From Symsagittifera roscoffensis (taxonomy: Eukaryota; Xenacoelomorpha; Acoela; Convolutidae): a stretch of 64,000 bases of DNA. This document shows positions 55,040-63,895 of this stretch, one piece after another. How positions within the stretch are numbered: position 1 is the first letter of the stretch; each line of letters opens with the position of its first letter. The notes under the pieces were generated by a model that was given only the letters and a program-made list of their open reading frames with translations, was not told the DNA's origin and searched no databases. The position numbers and the translations under genes were made by a program. The DNA lies in contig NC_087062.1 in the NCBI RefSeq assembly GCF_963678635.1, forward strand, positions 81,258,751 through 81,322,750, written 5' to 3'.

Positions 55040-56422
55040 TTATTCCCCAACATCATATTCCAAGTTGTGTGAGATGTTTCTCGACTCCCCGGACAAAACT
55101 CTGTCCATTGGTTGCTTTGAATCCGACTCCCCGGACAAAATTTTGCCTCTAGGTGGTCTCGTCAACCTCTCCCCGGACGAGTCGTCCTGCACGGGCTCAA
55201 AAGTGTTTGACTCCTCAGACAAGTCACCCTTGACGGGCTCGAAGGTATCAGACTCCCCGGACATTGTCTCGTCCCCGGACGAATAATCTGGGCTCGGCTC
55301 GTATTCTTCTCTTGCGTCCGTGAAATGCACTCTCCTCGCGAAGCTAGATTTCGACTTGATCCTGACTTCCTCAGTGGCTTGGGTCTGATTCAGTGTCCCA
55401 TATTCAGTGAACGAAGTTCTCAACAAGACCTCCTTCGGCATCGAGCTCAACAGCTGGTTGAATATCGACCTGCAATCCCGTTCAACGCCTCGGCTGCGAA
55501 TGGACACTGGCCTCTTCTCTGTTCTCTCAGTGACAGTCAACCGCTGCATTGTCTCCATCCACTCACGATCATGCCTATCCACCTCCCTGTCCAACAAGTC
55601 ACGGAGCTTTCCCATGACGTCCGGCGCCACGTTCACCGTCCTGTTCAATAGAGCCATGCTGTTTATACCCAGCCTTATAAGTTCTTGCTGTACCAAAATG
55701 GATCGTATTAGCAGATCCAACGGGACGGGCTCGCCTTTGGCTAAAATCTCCGCGGCCGCCTCCACTGGAAGGTCAGGGTGTCCGGGTATAGGATGCCCTG
55801 ACTTATCTAACCACCTAGTAAGTGGCAGTTTGTCGTAGGTTTCCTTGTCCAGAAATGAAAACCCGTCTTTAATTTCCGATTGGTTAGCCTGCTTCTCCTC
55901 GAGGCGCTCATAAAATTCTGTCTTTTTACTGAGGCTAGCTGCGTTCTGGTGCTTGTCACGGGTACGGTGCTCTATGATCATGTGGTATCCATCCAGGCGC
56001 ACGATCCAACGACCAATATAACTTTGGTCCATCGAATAGGTTTTCAGCCAGGCAAGGGCACGATTATCCACACGTAACTTGAAGGGAGCACTCCCCAAGT
56101 AGGTCCTGTATTTTTCCACGAAAGTGATCACCGCGAACATCTCCGCTTTTGGTGCGCCGTACTTCATCTCAGTATCACTCAGGACTTTACTCCTGTAGGC
56201 TATCGGACGAAGAACCGTTCTTCCGTTCCACTCCTGCTCCTGGTGAAGTATGCCCGATATCGCAACCACTGATGCATCCGTGTCCAGCACGAACATCCCC
56301 TTCTCCGTTGGCATGCCGAGGACCGGTGCCTCGCAAAGTTCACGTTTGATGTTCTCAAATGAAACTTGTGCCTCATCAGTCCAAGTGAACTTTTTGCCCT
56401 TGTTTCTCATCAACCGCTGCAT
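55040..56422 (-). CDS. RNase H and linker of Pol
   Basis: This 460-codon frame begins in the RT connection (MQRLMRNKGKKFTWTDEA). RNase H residues are Asp47 (VLDTDAS), Glu94 (KAEMFAV) and Asp119 (RVDNRAL). The fourth acidic position, usually in an NADxLS motif, is Ala here (NAASLSKK, residues 160-167), which should weaken the enzyme. Residues 180-380 form a linker. Residues 375-460 contain degenerate repeats of SGESDTFEPV (nucleotides about 55,080-55,270). The stop TAA at 55,040 is in phase with the integrase frame that follows, so in a functional relative this would be one polyprotein. Confidence 0.85.
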   Translation of the reverse strand: MQRLMRNKGKKFTWTDEAQVSFENIKRELCEAPVLGMPTEKGMFVLDTDASVVAISGILHQEQEWNGRTVLRPIAYRSKVLSDTEMKYGAPKAEMFAVITFVEKYRTYLGSAPFKLRVDNRALAWLKTYSMDQSYIGRWIVRLDGYHMIIEHRTRDKHQNAASLSKKTEFYERLEEKQANQSEIKDGFSFLDKETYDKLPLTRWLDKSGHPIPGHPDLPVEAAAEILAKGEPVPLDLLIRSILVQQELIRLGINSMALLNRTVNVAPDVMGKLRDLLDREVDRHDREWMETMQRLTVTERTEKRPVSIRSRGVERDCRSIFNQLLSSMPKEVLLRTSFTEYGTLNQTQATEEVRIKSKSSFARRVHFTDAREEYEPSPDYSSGDETMSGESDTFEPVKGDLSEESNTFEPVQDDSSGERLTRPPRGKILSGESDSKQPMDRVLSGESRNISHNLEYDVGE

Positions 56423-56435
56423 GGGGTATATTTTA

Positions 56436-57473
56436 TCAGCATACTCCTTGATGAAAATAATTAGCGAATCCCAAAAAACTCATCAGCTGTGTATCTGTTT
56501 TAGGTGCCTTCCAGCTCAGCACCGCTTCAACCGCTTCAGGATCTGGTCTCACTCCATGTTTATCCACCAGGCGGCCCAGATACTTTATGGAATCTCTGAG
56601 GATTTCACACTTAGAGGGTTTACGTTTCAGACCCGCCTGCTTCATGCAAGAAAACACCTCCTCCAACCTCTCTATATGATCTTCTAAGGTTGGTGTTGCA
56701 ATCACGACATCATCGACATAACACATGATGAGATTCCCGTATTTCTTAGTGACGCTCGTGAGTGCCTGGGCCATCAGTCGCTGGAATGTGGCCGTCGCGT
56801 TGCACAATCCGAACGGCATCCTCTTCCACTGGAACAATTCCAGCTCGCACGCGAAGCCTGTTTTTTCTTGATCTTGCTTTCGGAGTGGCACTTGCCAAAA
56901 CGCAGAGCCCAAATCCAACGTCGTGAAGAACTTCGCGTCTCCCAGCTTGGATAGGCTCTCATCGATACGGGGAATCGGGTATGCGTCCTTTATAGTCACT
57001 GCGTTCAGATAACGGAAATCACAACAAAGTCTGAGTTGCCCCCCTTTCTCTTTCGCCATGACCACGCCACAAGCCCACGGGGACTTCGACGGCTCGATCA
57101 TATCATACTCCATTAACATCTCGACTTCCTTCCTACACGCTTCTGACTTGTGAGGGGTCATCCTTCTCGCCCCTTCCCTATGAGGTACCGAGCCCTCTTC
57201 TATCTCAATCTCGTGTTCTACAAAATTACAGCAACCTATGTCGGCCTTATGTATCGAAAAAACATCTGCGTTCCGACTTAGCACCGCTCTGAGCGAATCT
57301 AGTTCCATGTCTGATATTTTACCCTTCAAAAGTTCTACTTCAGGTAGGACCGGTTTATTCGCTGCTAACTCTGTCTCTGTCGGCCTCTCAGGAAAATTGG
57401 AACAACTAGACAGCCCATCATCTGTTTCCGACTTCATTGAAAACAACTTCCTAGAAGATTTCAATTCATTTAC
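56436..57473 (-). CDS. Reverse transcriptase
   Basis: This frame is in phase with the protease frame, separated only by a TGA at 57,474-57,476. From about residue 125, numbering from the TTG at 57,464: SKSPWACGVVMAKEKGG, DFRYLNAVT, LDLGSAFWQVPL with the first catalytic Asp184, RMPFGLCNA, and CYVDDVVIA with YVDD at 249-252. Then comes the thumb with LGRLVDKHGVRPDPE. The enzyme copies the element RNA into DNA. The frame ends at about 56,440 (FANYFHQGVC), where a small deletion shifts it; the next frame takes up FIKEYA and the connection. Confidence 0.93.
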   Translation of the reverse strand, partial: VNELKSSRKLFSMKSETDDGLSSCSNFPERPTETELAANKPVLPEVELLKGKISDMELDSLRAVLSRNADVFSIHKADIGCCNFVEHEIEIEEGSVPHREGARRMTPHKSEACRKEVEMLMEYDMIEPSKSPWACGVVMAKEKGGQLRLCCDFRYLNAVTIKDAYPIPRIDESLSKLGDAKFFTTLDLGSAFWQVPLRKQDQEKTGFACELELFQWKRMPFGLCNATATFQRLMAQALTSVTKKYGNLIMCYVDDVVIATPTLEDHIERLEEVFSCMKQAGLKRKPSKCEILRDSIKYLGRLVDKHGVRPDPEAVEAVLSWKAPKTDTQLMSFLGFANYFHQGVC

Positions 57474-58790
57474 TCACTTCATTATACATTCTTGGTTCGC
57501 ATGCAATGGAAATTTAGTTACATCAAACTTTTTTCCAAGTTCTCCACACTCTGAAAGTTTGTGTTCAGAGGCAAAGCATAGCCAAGTTTCGTTCCCCTCT
57601 GTATTGTCACTGTTGTTGCTTCTGTGTTCAACAACACACTCACACACAGTCCGCTCTGAGTGAGTGAGTGAGAAGCTTCTTCCTAAAATAGCTGAGCTTT
57701 TACTGTTTGGATTTGGTACCAGACACACCTGTCTGTCATTGCTGAGCTCAATCAAGTTCCTCATCCTAATCGTCGCTACTACGGCTTGGTTTGGTTTTAA
57801 TCTAACTTTTCGATCCAGAAAAGTCGGCACCTTGGCCTGGTTAATTAAGATCTTATTAAGGGGTCTCTTTTCATACTTTCTCTCAGGATCCTTGATCCTA
57901 ATCAACCCGTCATTGAGATCGATCGTGACGTCAAAGTTGCGAACGAAATCCCTTCCTAAGATGAACTGATCGGATTCGTCCAAATTCTTCACTACTAGGA
58001 AGCTCATCCAAAGATGTCTTCCTCCGAGCTGCAGTGAAATGATCGGGGTTCGTCCACTCACATAGATCGCTCCCTGATTGGCCGCTGCCAACCTGATGTT
58101 TGTCGGTATGAGATCCGACCTCTCGAAACCCATGTCGGTCCAAGTTTTGACTGGCATGACACTAACCACTGCTCCCGTGTCTAGCAGTCCCTTTACTGAG
58201 AGTTGTCTGCCTTGCACGTCCAGCACGTGTGCGGCTAGATCGGCCTCGCAACCTATGTGTACCGCATCTTGTTCGAGCATGGAGTTGTGTCCGATTCGTC
58301 TAACCTTCAGTTCCTCTTGACCAATGTATATCCGGCCAATTTGATCGTTCGCATCAGTTATGTGAGCTTTTGTGTAGATATTGATGCCATCCACATTCAT
58401 TAGAATCGGGTATGGGCCATGGACATCGATGTAATGTCCATCCACTTTCATCAGCCTCGGACCTCCTGTTGTGAGCAGCGCTCGCACTGCCCTGGAGTCC
58501 AGTTTGGGATCTTTCTCCCTCAGGTAGTCTGCATAAATGTCCAGGTGGACTAGTGTAATCTCGGATGGTTCACTCAAGTTCTTCACCACCTGGTGCCCTG
58601 CGACTGAGATAATGGACATTATTTTCGTCCCCTCCTTCGTCATGCCAAAAGTCTTCCCAGAAATAACGTTCAGTTTTAGTCCCTGTTTCCTGGGTTCCTC
58701 TTTGTCTTCTACTTTTGTCGTTTTACCCAGAACATTAAAACTTTCCCGAAGATCTGTGCCTTCCAGCTCCGACCTTACCCATTGCTCCAC
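57474..58790 (-). CDS. Aspartic protease
   Basis: This 438-codon frame overlaps the gag frame by 56 bases in a +1 relation. The retropepsin core lies at about residues 190-290: VKGLLDTGAVVSVMP with DTGA at 204-207, then QFILGRDFVRNF with ILGRD at 277-281. The first 180 residues (for example VHLDIYADYLREKDPKLD) form a conserved N-terminal extension of unknown role. The protease would cut Gag and Pol in the particle. The frame ends in TGA at 57,474, followed in phase by RT; this could be a recoding site or a mutation. Confidence 0.88.
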   Translation of the reverse strand: MEQWVRSELEGTDLRESFNVLGKTTKVEDKEEPRKQGLKLNVISGKTFGMTKEGTKIMSIISVAGHQVVKNLSEPSEITLVHLDIYADYLREKDPKLDSRAVRALLTTGGPRLMKVDGHYIDVHGPYPILMNVDGINIYTKAHITDANDQIGRIYIGQEELKVRRIGHNSMLEQDAVHIGCEADLAAHVLDVQGRQLSVKGLLDTGAVVSVMPVKTWTDMGFERSDLIPTNIRLAAANQGAIYVSGRTPIISLQLGGRHLWMSFLVVKNLDESDQFILGRDFVRNFDVTIDLNDGLIRIKDPERKYEKRPLNKILINQAKVPTFLDRKVRLKPNQAVVATIRMRNLIELSNDRQVCLVPNPNSKSSAILGRSFSLTHSERTVCECVVEHRSNNSDNTEGNETWLCFASEHKLSECGELGKKFDVTKFPLHANQECIMK

Positions 58791-59724
58791 TTCTTGCTAG
58801 CTCCTGTTTGACATTCTGCAACACTGTCCTTGCCGCCAGACCGTAATCCACCTTGAGTGGGCTAGCCGACTCTGCCTCCAGGTTCGAGGCTACCACCTCG
58901 TCAGGCAGTGTCTTTACCTTCTTTGTCGTAAAGGTGCTCGGTGTCGTCTCCTTTCTCCGAGACTCGGCCTCGTTCATCAGACGTGCTCGACTGGCCTTGA
59001 CACCCGAAAGCGCCTCTTCGTGGCGGGGATGTTTCGCTTCCGCCACTGCATCCCAAAATTGAGTGCAATCCGATTTGAAGTGTCCCTCCAAATTACAGAA
59101 GAAACACCTCGGACCATATTTCATGATGAGCCCTCTGACGTACTCTTCGTGATCCTCGTCGGTCGCGTCGACGTCATCGAGAAAGTAGCCTATTGCCTTC
59201 ATGTTCTGTTTGTATGCAGAACACGCGGAAACGTGATGGTCCATCGAACCACAATTCGCACACGACCTCCTCTTATCCATGTCATCGCGAGGTTTGTACC
59301 AACTGGAGTTCGCACCAGTGTTTGTCCCGCTGTAGTTACCATAATTGCTGTAAAGGTTTTGCGCCCTCGGTTTTATGAGTAAATACTCGCGTGACTTCAT
59401 ACGCAAATCATCGGGCGTCGGTACCTGGTCAAGTGACAGGGTGAAGTGTGTGGCCAATATCGTCTTCAACTCCTCACTCTTTACTCCGTCCATGAACTTC
59501 GAAGCTATCGCCAAGTTTCGCTCGGATATTCTCTCATCGGGATTGCTTCTCCTCTTAAGCAATTCAAGGTCGTCCAAAAATTTGTCTATGGATTCGTCAT
59601 CTCTTTGACGCCTCTTTTCGAACTTCACCATAGCCTGGTGCCCTTGTACTCCAGAGCCGAAACGATTCAGCAGGATGTCGAATATCTTGCGAGCGCTGTC
59701 TCTCTCATTGGCTCTTTTCGCCAT
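58735..59724 (-). CDS. Gag: capsid end and nucleocapsid
   Basis: This 329-codon frame has residues 1-120 as the second half of the retrotransposon gag (capsid) region (KIFDILLNRFGSGVQGHQAM, FEKRRQRDDESIDKFLDDLE). Two CCHC zinc knuckles follow: Cys155-Cys158-His163-Cys168 (CANCGSMDHHVSAC) and Cys207-Cys210-His215-Cys220 (CFFCNLEGHFKSDC). They bind the genomic RNA. The Met at 59,724 lies inside a longer domain, and the upstream frame joins it out of phase, so the capsid first half seems to be deleted between about 59,750 and 59,740. Confidence 0.88.
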   Translation of the reverse strand: MAKRANERDSARKIFDILLNRFGSGVQGHQAMVKFEKRRQRDDESIDKFLDDLELLKRRSNPDERISERNLAIASKFMDGVKSEELKTILATHFTLSLDQVPTPDDLRMKSREYLLIKPRAQNLYSNYGNYSGTNTGANSSWYKPRDDMDKRRSCANCGSMDHHVSACSAYKQNMKAIGYFLDDVDATDEDHEEYVRGLIMKYGPRCFFCNLEGHFKSDCTQFWDAVAEAKHPRHEEALSGVKASRARLMNEAESRRKETTPSTFTTKKVKTLPDEVVASNLEAESASPLKVDYGLAARTVLQNVKQELARSGAMGKVGAGRHRSSGKF

Positions 59725-60832
59725 TACGCAATTTAGTGCAGTACCCTCCAGTTTGCTCGTCTTTGTATGACTTCGGCTTTTTCAGTGTCCTTCTTGACCT
59801 TTCTCCTCTCTCGGTTGACTTCGAGAGTTTGGTGATGAATGTTTCTAGAGATCTGTTCAGAGGCTCAAACATCGAAGCATACATCGTCGTGTCCTGTGAG
59901 ACTGTAGTCAGATCTGGCACTGAACTGACTTGTGGCACAGTTGGCAACCTTGTCTCCGGAGTAGCATCTGCCTCCGGCGGGACTGGATTCGTCCAGCCAG
60001 GCCTCGACGGGGTTGCCCTTGGCCGCTCCCTATTCCTAGGTTCGTAGTTCGTTCTCGAGCTTTGCTGGGCTCTGGTATAGCTGCGCGTACCATCTCCATC
60101 ATTCGCATGGCGTGAGCGCTCCCTTGGGTTGGAACGCTCCTCCCAATTGCTCCCATTCAAGATCGCGTCAAGCTTCCGCATCATTAAGTCAGATTTGGCA
60201 TCCAACCTTTTTTCCAGGCTAGTCATCGTGTGGGCGTAGGTACTATCATGATCGTTCAACAATCGCTCGATTTCCCTCGTCATCCTAGCCTCTCTTTCCT
60301 GTGACTCCTTGTTTGCCTGTGCCAGGCTCTCCGCCAGGCATTGATCGGTGTTGCGAATCAATTGAGCCTGATCAACCCTCGCCTGCGACTTCACGTGCGT
60401 TAGTTCATCTCTCAGATTCTCTCGACCCTGGTGAGCTCTCTCCTCAACCTGATTTATTCTCTTAGTCATGTCCCGTCTCAGTTCATCCAGACCATTCATT
60501 ACGCCAGCGAACATGTCACTTATATCGCCAGTGGCCCCAAATGGCGGGGTTAGTCCCAAAGAAGATGAGATCAACTGCGGCTGCAGCCTGGTGCTTGATG
60601 TCGCACCGCCTTTTTGCTTGCTCATCGACGTCATCAATCTGTCGAACGTTGATGACGCTCCCATCGTTATCCCATCTGACATGGGCCTGGTCGGCGAGGC
60701 GGTCGACGCCTTCCTGCTCATGTCGTTCCTTGGGCACGGTGTGAATTTCACATCCGGATGGGTTATCTCCGGGTAGTCATAACTGGAAGATAAACCTTCA
60801 GTTCGTAGTGACGCCATGCGCTCATGGTACAA
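59705..60832 (-). CDS. Gag: coiled-coil part
   Basis: This 375-codon frame has residues 115-225 rich in Glu, Arg, Leu and Gln with heptad spacing (ELRRDMTKRINQVEERAH, REARMTREIERLLNDHD), predicted as a coiled coil for Gag self-assembly. Residues 235-320 are Arg/Pro/Ser-rich and probably disordered. It ends LKKPKSYKDEQTGG and then loses the phase at about 59,745, where the capsid domain should start. Domain order is as in long-Gag Ty3/gypsy relatives. Confidence 0.8.
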   Translation of the reverse strand: MYHERMASLRTEGLSSSYDYPEITHPDVKFTPCPRNDMSRKASTASPTRPMSDGITMGASSTFDRLMTSMSKQKGGATSSTRLQPQLISSSLGLTPPFGATGDISDMFAGVMNGLDELRRDMTKRINQVEERAHQGRENLRDELTHVKSQARVDQAQLIRNTDQCLAESLAQANKESQEREARMTREIERLLNDHDSTYAHTMTSLEKRLDAKSDLMMRKLDAILNGSNWEERSNPRERSRHANDGDGTRSYTRAQQSSRTNYEPRNRERPRATPSRPGWTNPVPPEADATPETRLPTVPQVSSVPDLTTVSQDTTMYASMFEPLNRSLETFITKLSKSTERGERSRRTLKKPKSYKDEQTGGYCTKLRNGEKSQ

Positions 60833-61398
60833 AGACTTCGAGCTCTTCTTGGCCTTCGAACTAGTTGTTCTTCAATCGGGCTTATACTCGACATAATCGC
60901 GTTGTTGCTCTGCTTGGCCAGAGATGAGTGGGTATTAGCTGAATGTGAATTTTCTCTCCTCCACCTATGACTCTTGGTCTCCGATTTGGACATTTCTTTG
61001 AATAACACTTCCTCTCGCGGCTCGACCTCGGAACGCTCCGAGGTCTCCTCCGTTCTCTCAACTTCCTCCCGCTCGAGGTCCTCGCTCGGCTCAAAGTCAG
61101 GTCGAATAAGCGTACGTTCTCCTTCGTCAAAGGGGTCCACAAGCGTCTCGCTCGCGGGTCCTGCCTCGGCGCTCCGCCCTTGATTGCCATCAAGGTTTTT
61201 CTCGCTCCTTGGTTTCATTTCGCTCACTGAAAGATCAGGTTGACCTTTAGTCGATTCGGTTTCGGCAAACACGTCGGAGGCGCTGCTAAACGAGGACTGG
61301 CTACGCCTAGTTTTAAATTTTCGCGTGCTGCCCTTGCTCAGCCTGGGAATCTTAGTAGTCGATCCTAACGAATCCCTGCGCTGCATACTTTGTGACAA
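60763..61398 (-). CDS. Gag: N-terminal segment
   Basis: This 211-codon frame starts with ATG (MSQSMQRRDSLGS) and is the most upstream coding segment of the element, so it probably contains the Gag start. It is Ser/Glu/Arg-rich and low in complexity (EREEVERTEETSERSEVEPR). A frame break near 60,830 connects it to the coiled-coil part: SYDYPEITHPDVK is read in the next frame. No fold is recognised. Confidence 0.6.
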   Translation of the reverse strand: MSQSMQRRDSLGSTTKIPRLSKGSTRKFKTRRSQSSFSSASDVFAETESTKGQPDLSVSEMKPRSEKNLDGNQGRSAEAGPASETLVDPFDEGERTLIRPDFEPSEDLEREEVERTEETSERSEVEPREEVLFKEMSKSETKSHRWRRENSHSANTHSSLAKQSNNAIMSSISPIEEQLVRRPRRARSLCTMSAWRHYELKVYLPVMTTRR

Positions 61399-61844
61399 AT
61401 AACAATATTCTTATTATTTAATGGCGATACACACGTACCGCAACAAGTTCAAGTTAAATTACTTAACGCTGCCTCTTCGATCTCGTAGGTACCAAAAATG
61501 TCTCTTAGACTTCTCAATGACAATCTTAGCGATTCAGCTAAAGTTACACACAGGGCCTGCTCAGTATTGATATAATGCTAACTCAACCCTGTTGTATAGT
61601 ATAACAGTATCACAAAATTTTCACAAGATATAATCAACACACAAAACACAATCGATAATCAGATAAGAATATCCTACAGGTGACAGCGACCTCTCGTCAG
61701 TATCAATTTATCGCCACACAATTTATCAAGTCACTGCTTTGTTAAAATCAAACAATCTTTGGTAAAAAGCAGTGATGATTCAGAAACAGATCAATAAAAC
61801 TTAGTCTTAAAGAAAAGATTTCCCTCAATCGGAGCGATCCGAAG

Positions 61845-62144
61845 GAACGAAGCCCAGGACACAGTCTTCTCAAGTGAGTGTGTATTTGCCTAATACACCC
61901 ACCGAGATCTTCTCTTAGGTGTCCTGAGATTGCCCGAGCTGTCCTATTAAGTAGCTCAAGGCAACCTCTGATCGAAAATTTCTAAAGTCTAAGAAAAAAA
62001 TCCCCCACACCCGGAACGCTCCAAGTGCACGAGAGCAGGGAACAACTTTTCTTCTCAAGTGAGTGTGTATTTGCCTAATACACTCACCGAGGTCTTCTGT
62101 TCCCGGATTGCCCGAACTTTCCTATTAAGTAGCTCAAGGCAACC
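61845..62144 (-). repeat. Duplicated leader segment with hairpin
   Basis: Two units (about 61,845-61,966 and 62,020-62,144, offset about 180 bp) share CTTCTCAAGTGAGTGTGTAT, TTGCCTAATACAC and CCTATTAAGTAGCTCAAGGC. In each, GTGAGTGTGTATT pairs with AATACACTCAC (one change in the first unit) across a short loop. The RNA would have two similar stem-loops upstream of gag. Confidence 0.7.
62079..62092 (-). promoter_or_regulatory. Possible splice donor in the leader
   Basis: The sense strand reads CTCGGTGAGTGTA, with GT at 62,087-62,086. GGTGAGT is a strong donor consensus. It lies upstream of gag, where a donor for a subgenomic mRNA of the second block would be expected. It is part of the stem-loop described above, so the match could be coincidental. 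Confidence 0.35.
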
Positions 62145-62369
62145 ACACAACCAAAATCACAATCAAAAAGAAATTTTGTTCGGGTACTTCTGATGCACCC
62201 GATCGAGAATCCAAAGTTGATCACAAATTTCCGGACCAAAAAGGGCTCCTATGATCCTAATAAGCACGCCTAATATTCTAATATGATCTTAATTAAATGG
62301 ATATTTTCCATTTCCCAAATTGCCACAGGTTTCCTCAAGTTTCTAACAAGGAAGGTTGTTAGAAGGTTT

Positions 62370-63895
62370 AGGTCACTCCGGAGGGTTATTTCGGAGGGTT
62401 GTTAAGACACTTAGCCTACTCCGGAGGGTTACTTCGGAGGGTACCTTAGTCACCCAAGAGACTTCGGAGGGTCCCCCTTAACTCACTAAGTAGGGTCAAC
62501 AAGAGGCTTAATATGCTCCGGAGAGTTACCTCGGAGGGTTCTTCCAAAATTTTCAGGTTTTTGAAAAGGGCCTTCAACTAGCTTAAGAAAGCGTCAAAAC
62601 AAGCTAAATTCCTTATGGTGCGTTGTTTTTAACTCCTTCGGAGGGTCTCGTGGAAAATCTCCACTATGGAGGGTTGCTAAAGGGCTTAAGTCACTCCGGA
62701 GGGTTACTCTGGAGGGTTCCGCAAAAAACAGGAAAAAGGGGTTAATTTACCGCAATAAAGCCTCTGAATGCGGTGTAACTTGCTTAAAACCAGGTTGGTT
62801 GACACGGTCAACCTTCCCAGCAGGATAAAAAGATGTTTTGATAAAATTTTCTGCCGCTCGGAGGGTTACCTGTAATTTGGACCCTCCGAACCAAAAATTC
62901 TAAAAAAAAATTTTTTTTCCGAGATTATTAACCCAAAAACGGTTGCGGTCCGGAAAAATGGTCCAAAATGTCGACTTATGGTACCAAAGTTATCCCGATC
63001 GGTTAGCTAGTCTTTGAGAAATTGCTAAAAACGTGTTTGTCCAAATGGCCTTTTTTCACTACCTATATAGGTTCTGAGAAACTTTTTCCGCAATTCCTAT
63101 TGAAAGTGCCTAAAAACAATTGAAACGAACGTAGCAGCCCTATACGGCACTGGAATTATGCAAAAAAAACCGGACCAAAATCGGTTCGGAGACAAAAATT
63201 TGGCCAATAACTATCAAATTTGGACCCTCCGATTCCTTCCTTTTCCAATCCTTAAGTCGTTAGCTCTATCCACGGAGCTAATCGGAGGGTTACTCAAGAA
63301 TTTTTCTGGCAGCCGAGCACGTTATGCTAGCACGCTCCTATTACAAAAAATTTGATTGCTCTAACTCTGATCCCAAAAACAGATTGACAAAATTCAGAAA
63401 GTTATCGAAATTTTGATCGAAAGATTTTGGTTTTTTCCAACTTCTACTGAGTCTTTTCTCACGCGGTTTCTTTAGTTAAGGGGATCAAACTACGTAGCTA
63501 CTCCCTATATAAAAGCTTTTTGCTGTTCGGAAAAGCTCGGATATCCAAAAATTTGTAAGGACAATAATCTATTAGCAGTCGTTAATAATTATTACTATAC
63601 CCTCCTTTGCACCAAAATACCCGAATTAAGACCCTTAACTCGGAAATTTGTGATCGACGGAGGGTACAATCGGACCGCGCCAATCGTGCCCCCCACCACT
63701 TAAGTTTTAATGAAATAGTACCCGAACGATACTAAAATTGTTTCAACGATACCCAACAGTCGTTGTGGATGTTGTCCCTATGTCCCTGTTGAGTGTGGAA
63801 CACGTCGGTCAGCTTGCCACTCTACCCTCCGGTCACCGGCAAAATCACCATTAACGTGCTTAAATACTCAAATTACACTCAAGGGAGGGTATCCA
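62370..63895. repeat. Field of GGAGGGT (sense ACCCTCC) words
   Basis: GGAGGGT, mostly within CTCCGGAGGGTTACTTCGG or TCGGAGGGT, occurs at least twelve times on the plus strand between 62,370 and 63,895, and its complement about four times. Pairs spaced about 15 bases apart are common at 62,375-62,440 and 62,515-62,720. The LTR carries further copies. Spacing is irregular, so this is not a simple tandem array but a reused motif. Confidence 0.75.
63832..63850 (-). other. Putative primer-binding site
   Basis: One base inside the inferred LTR end, the sense strand reads TGGTGATTTTGCCGGTGAC. TGG is the expected complement of a tRNA CCA end. I could not match the remainder to a tRNA from memory. 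Confidence 0.45.

Larger units (their letters stand above)
61399..63851 (-). other. Untranslated leader of the element (~2.45 kb)
   Basis: No gene is found between the 5' LTR and the Gag start. The stretch holds a duplicated hairpin region (61,845-62,144), a splice-donor-like site, and a field of GGAGGGT words (ACCCTCC in sense). The only frame of note (63,158-63,355, plus strand) has no recognisable content. Such a long leader is rare and may carry packaging and dimerisation signals. Confidence 0.7.

Noticed and set aside
42839-61398. Large DNA virus or polinton insertion
   Set aside because: LTRs, a polypurine tract, zinc knuckles, RT and integrase in order show an LTR retroelement; no DNA polymerase, packaging ATPase or major capsid gene is seen.
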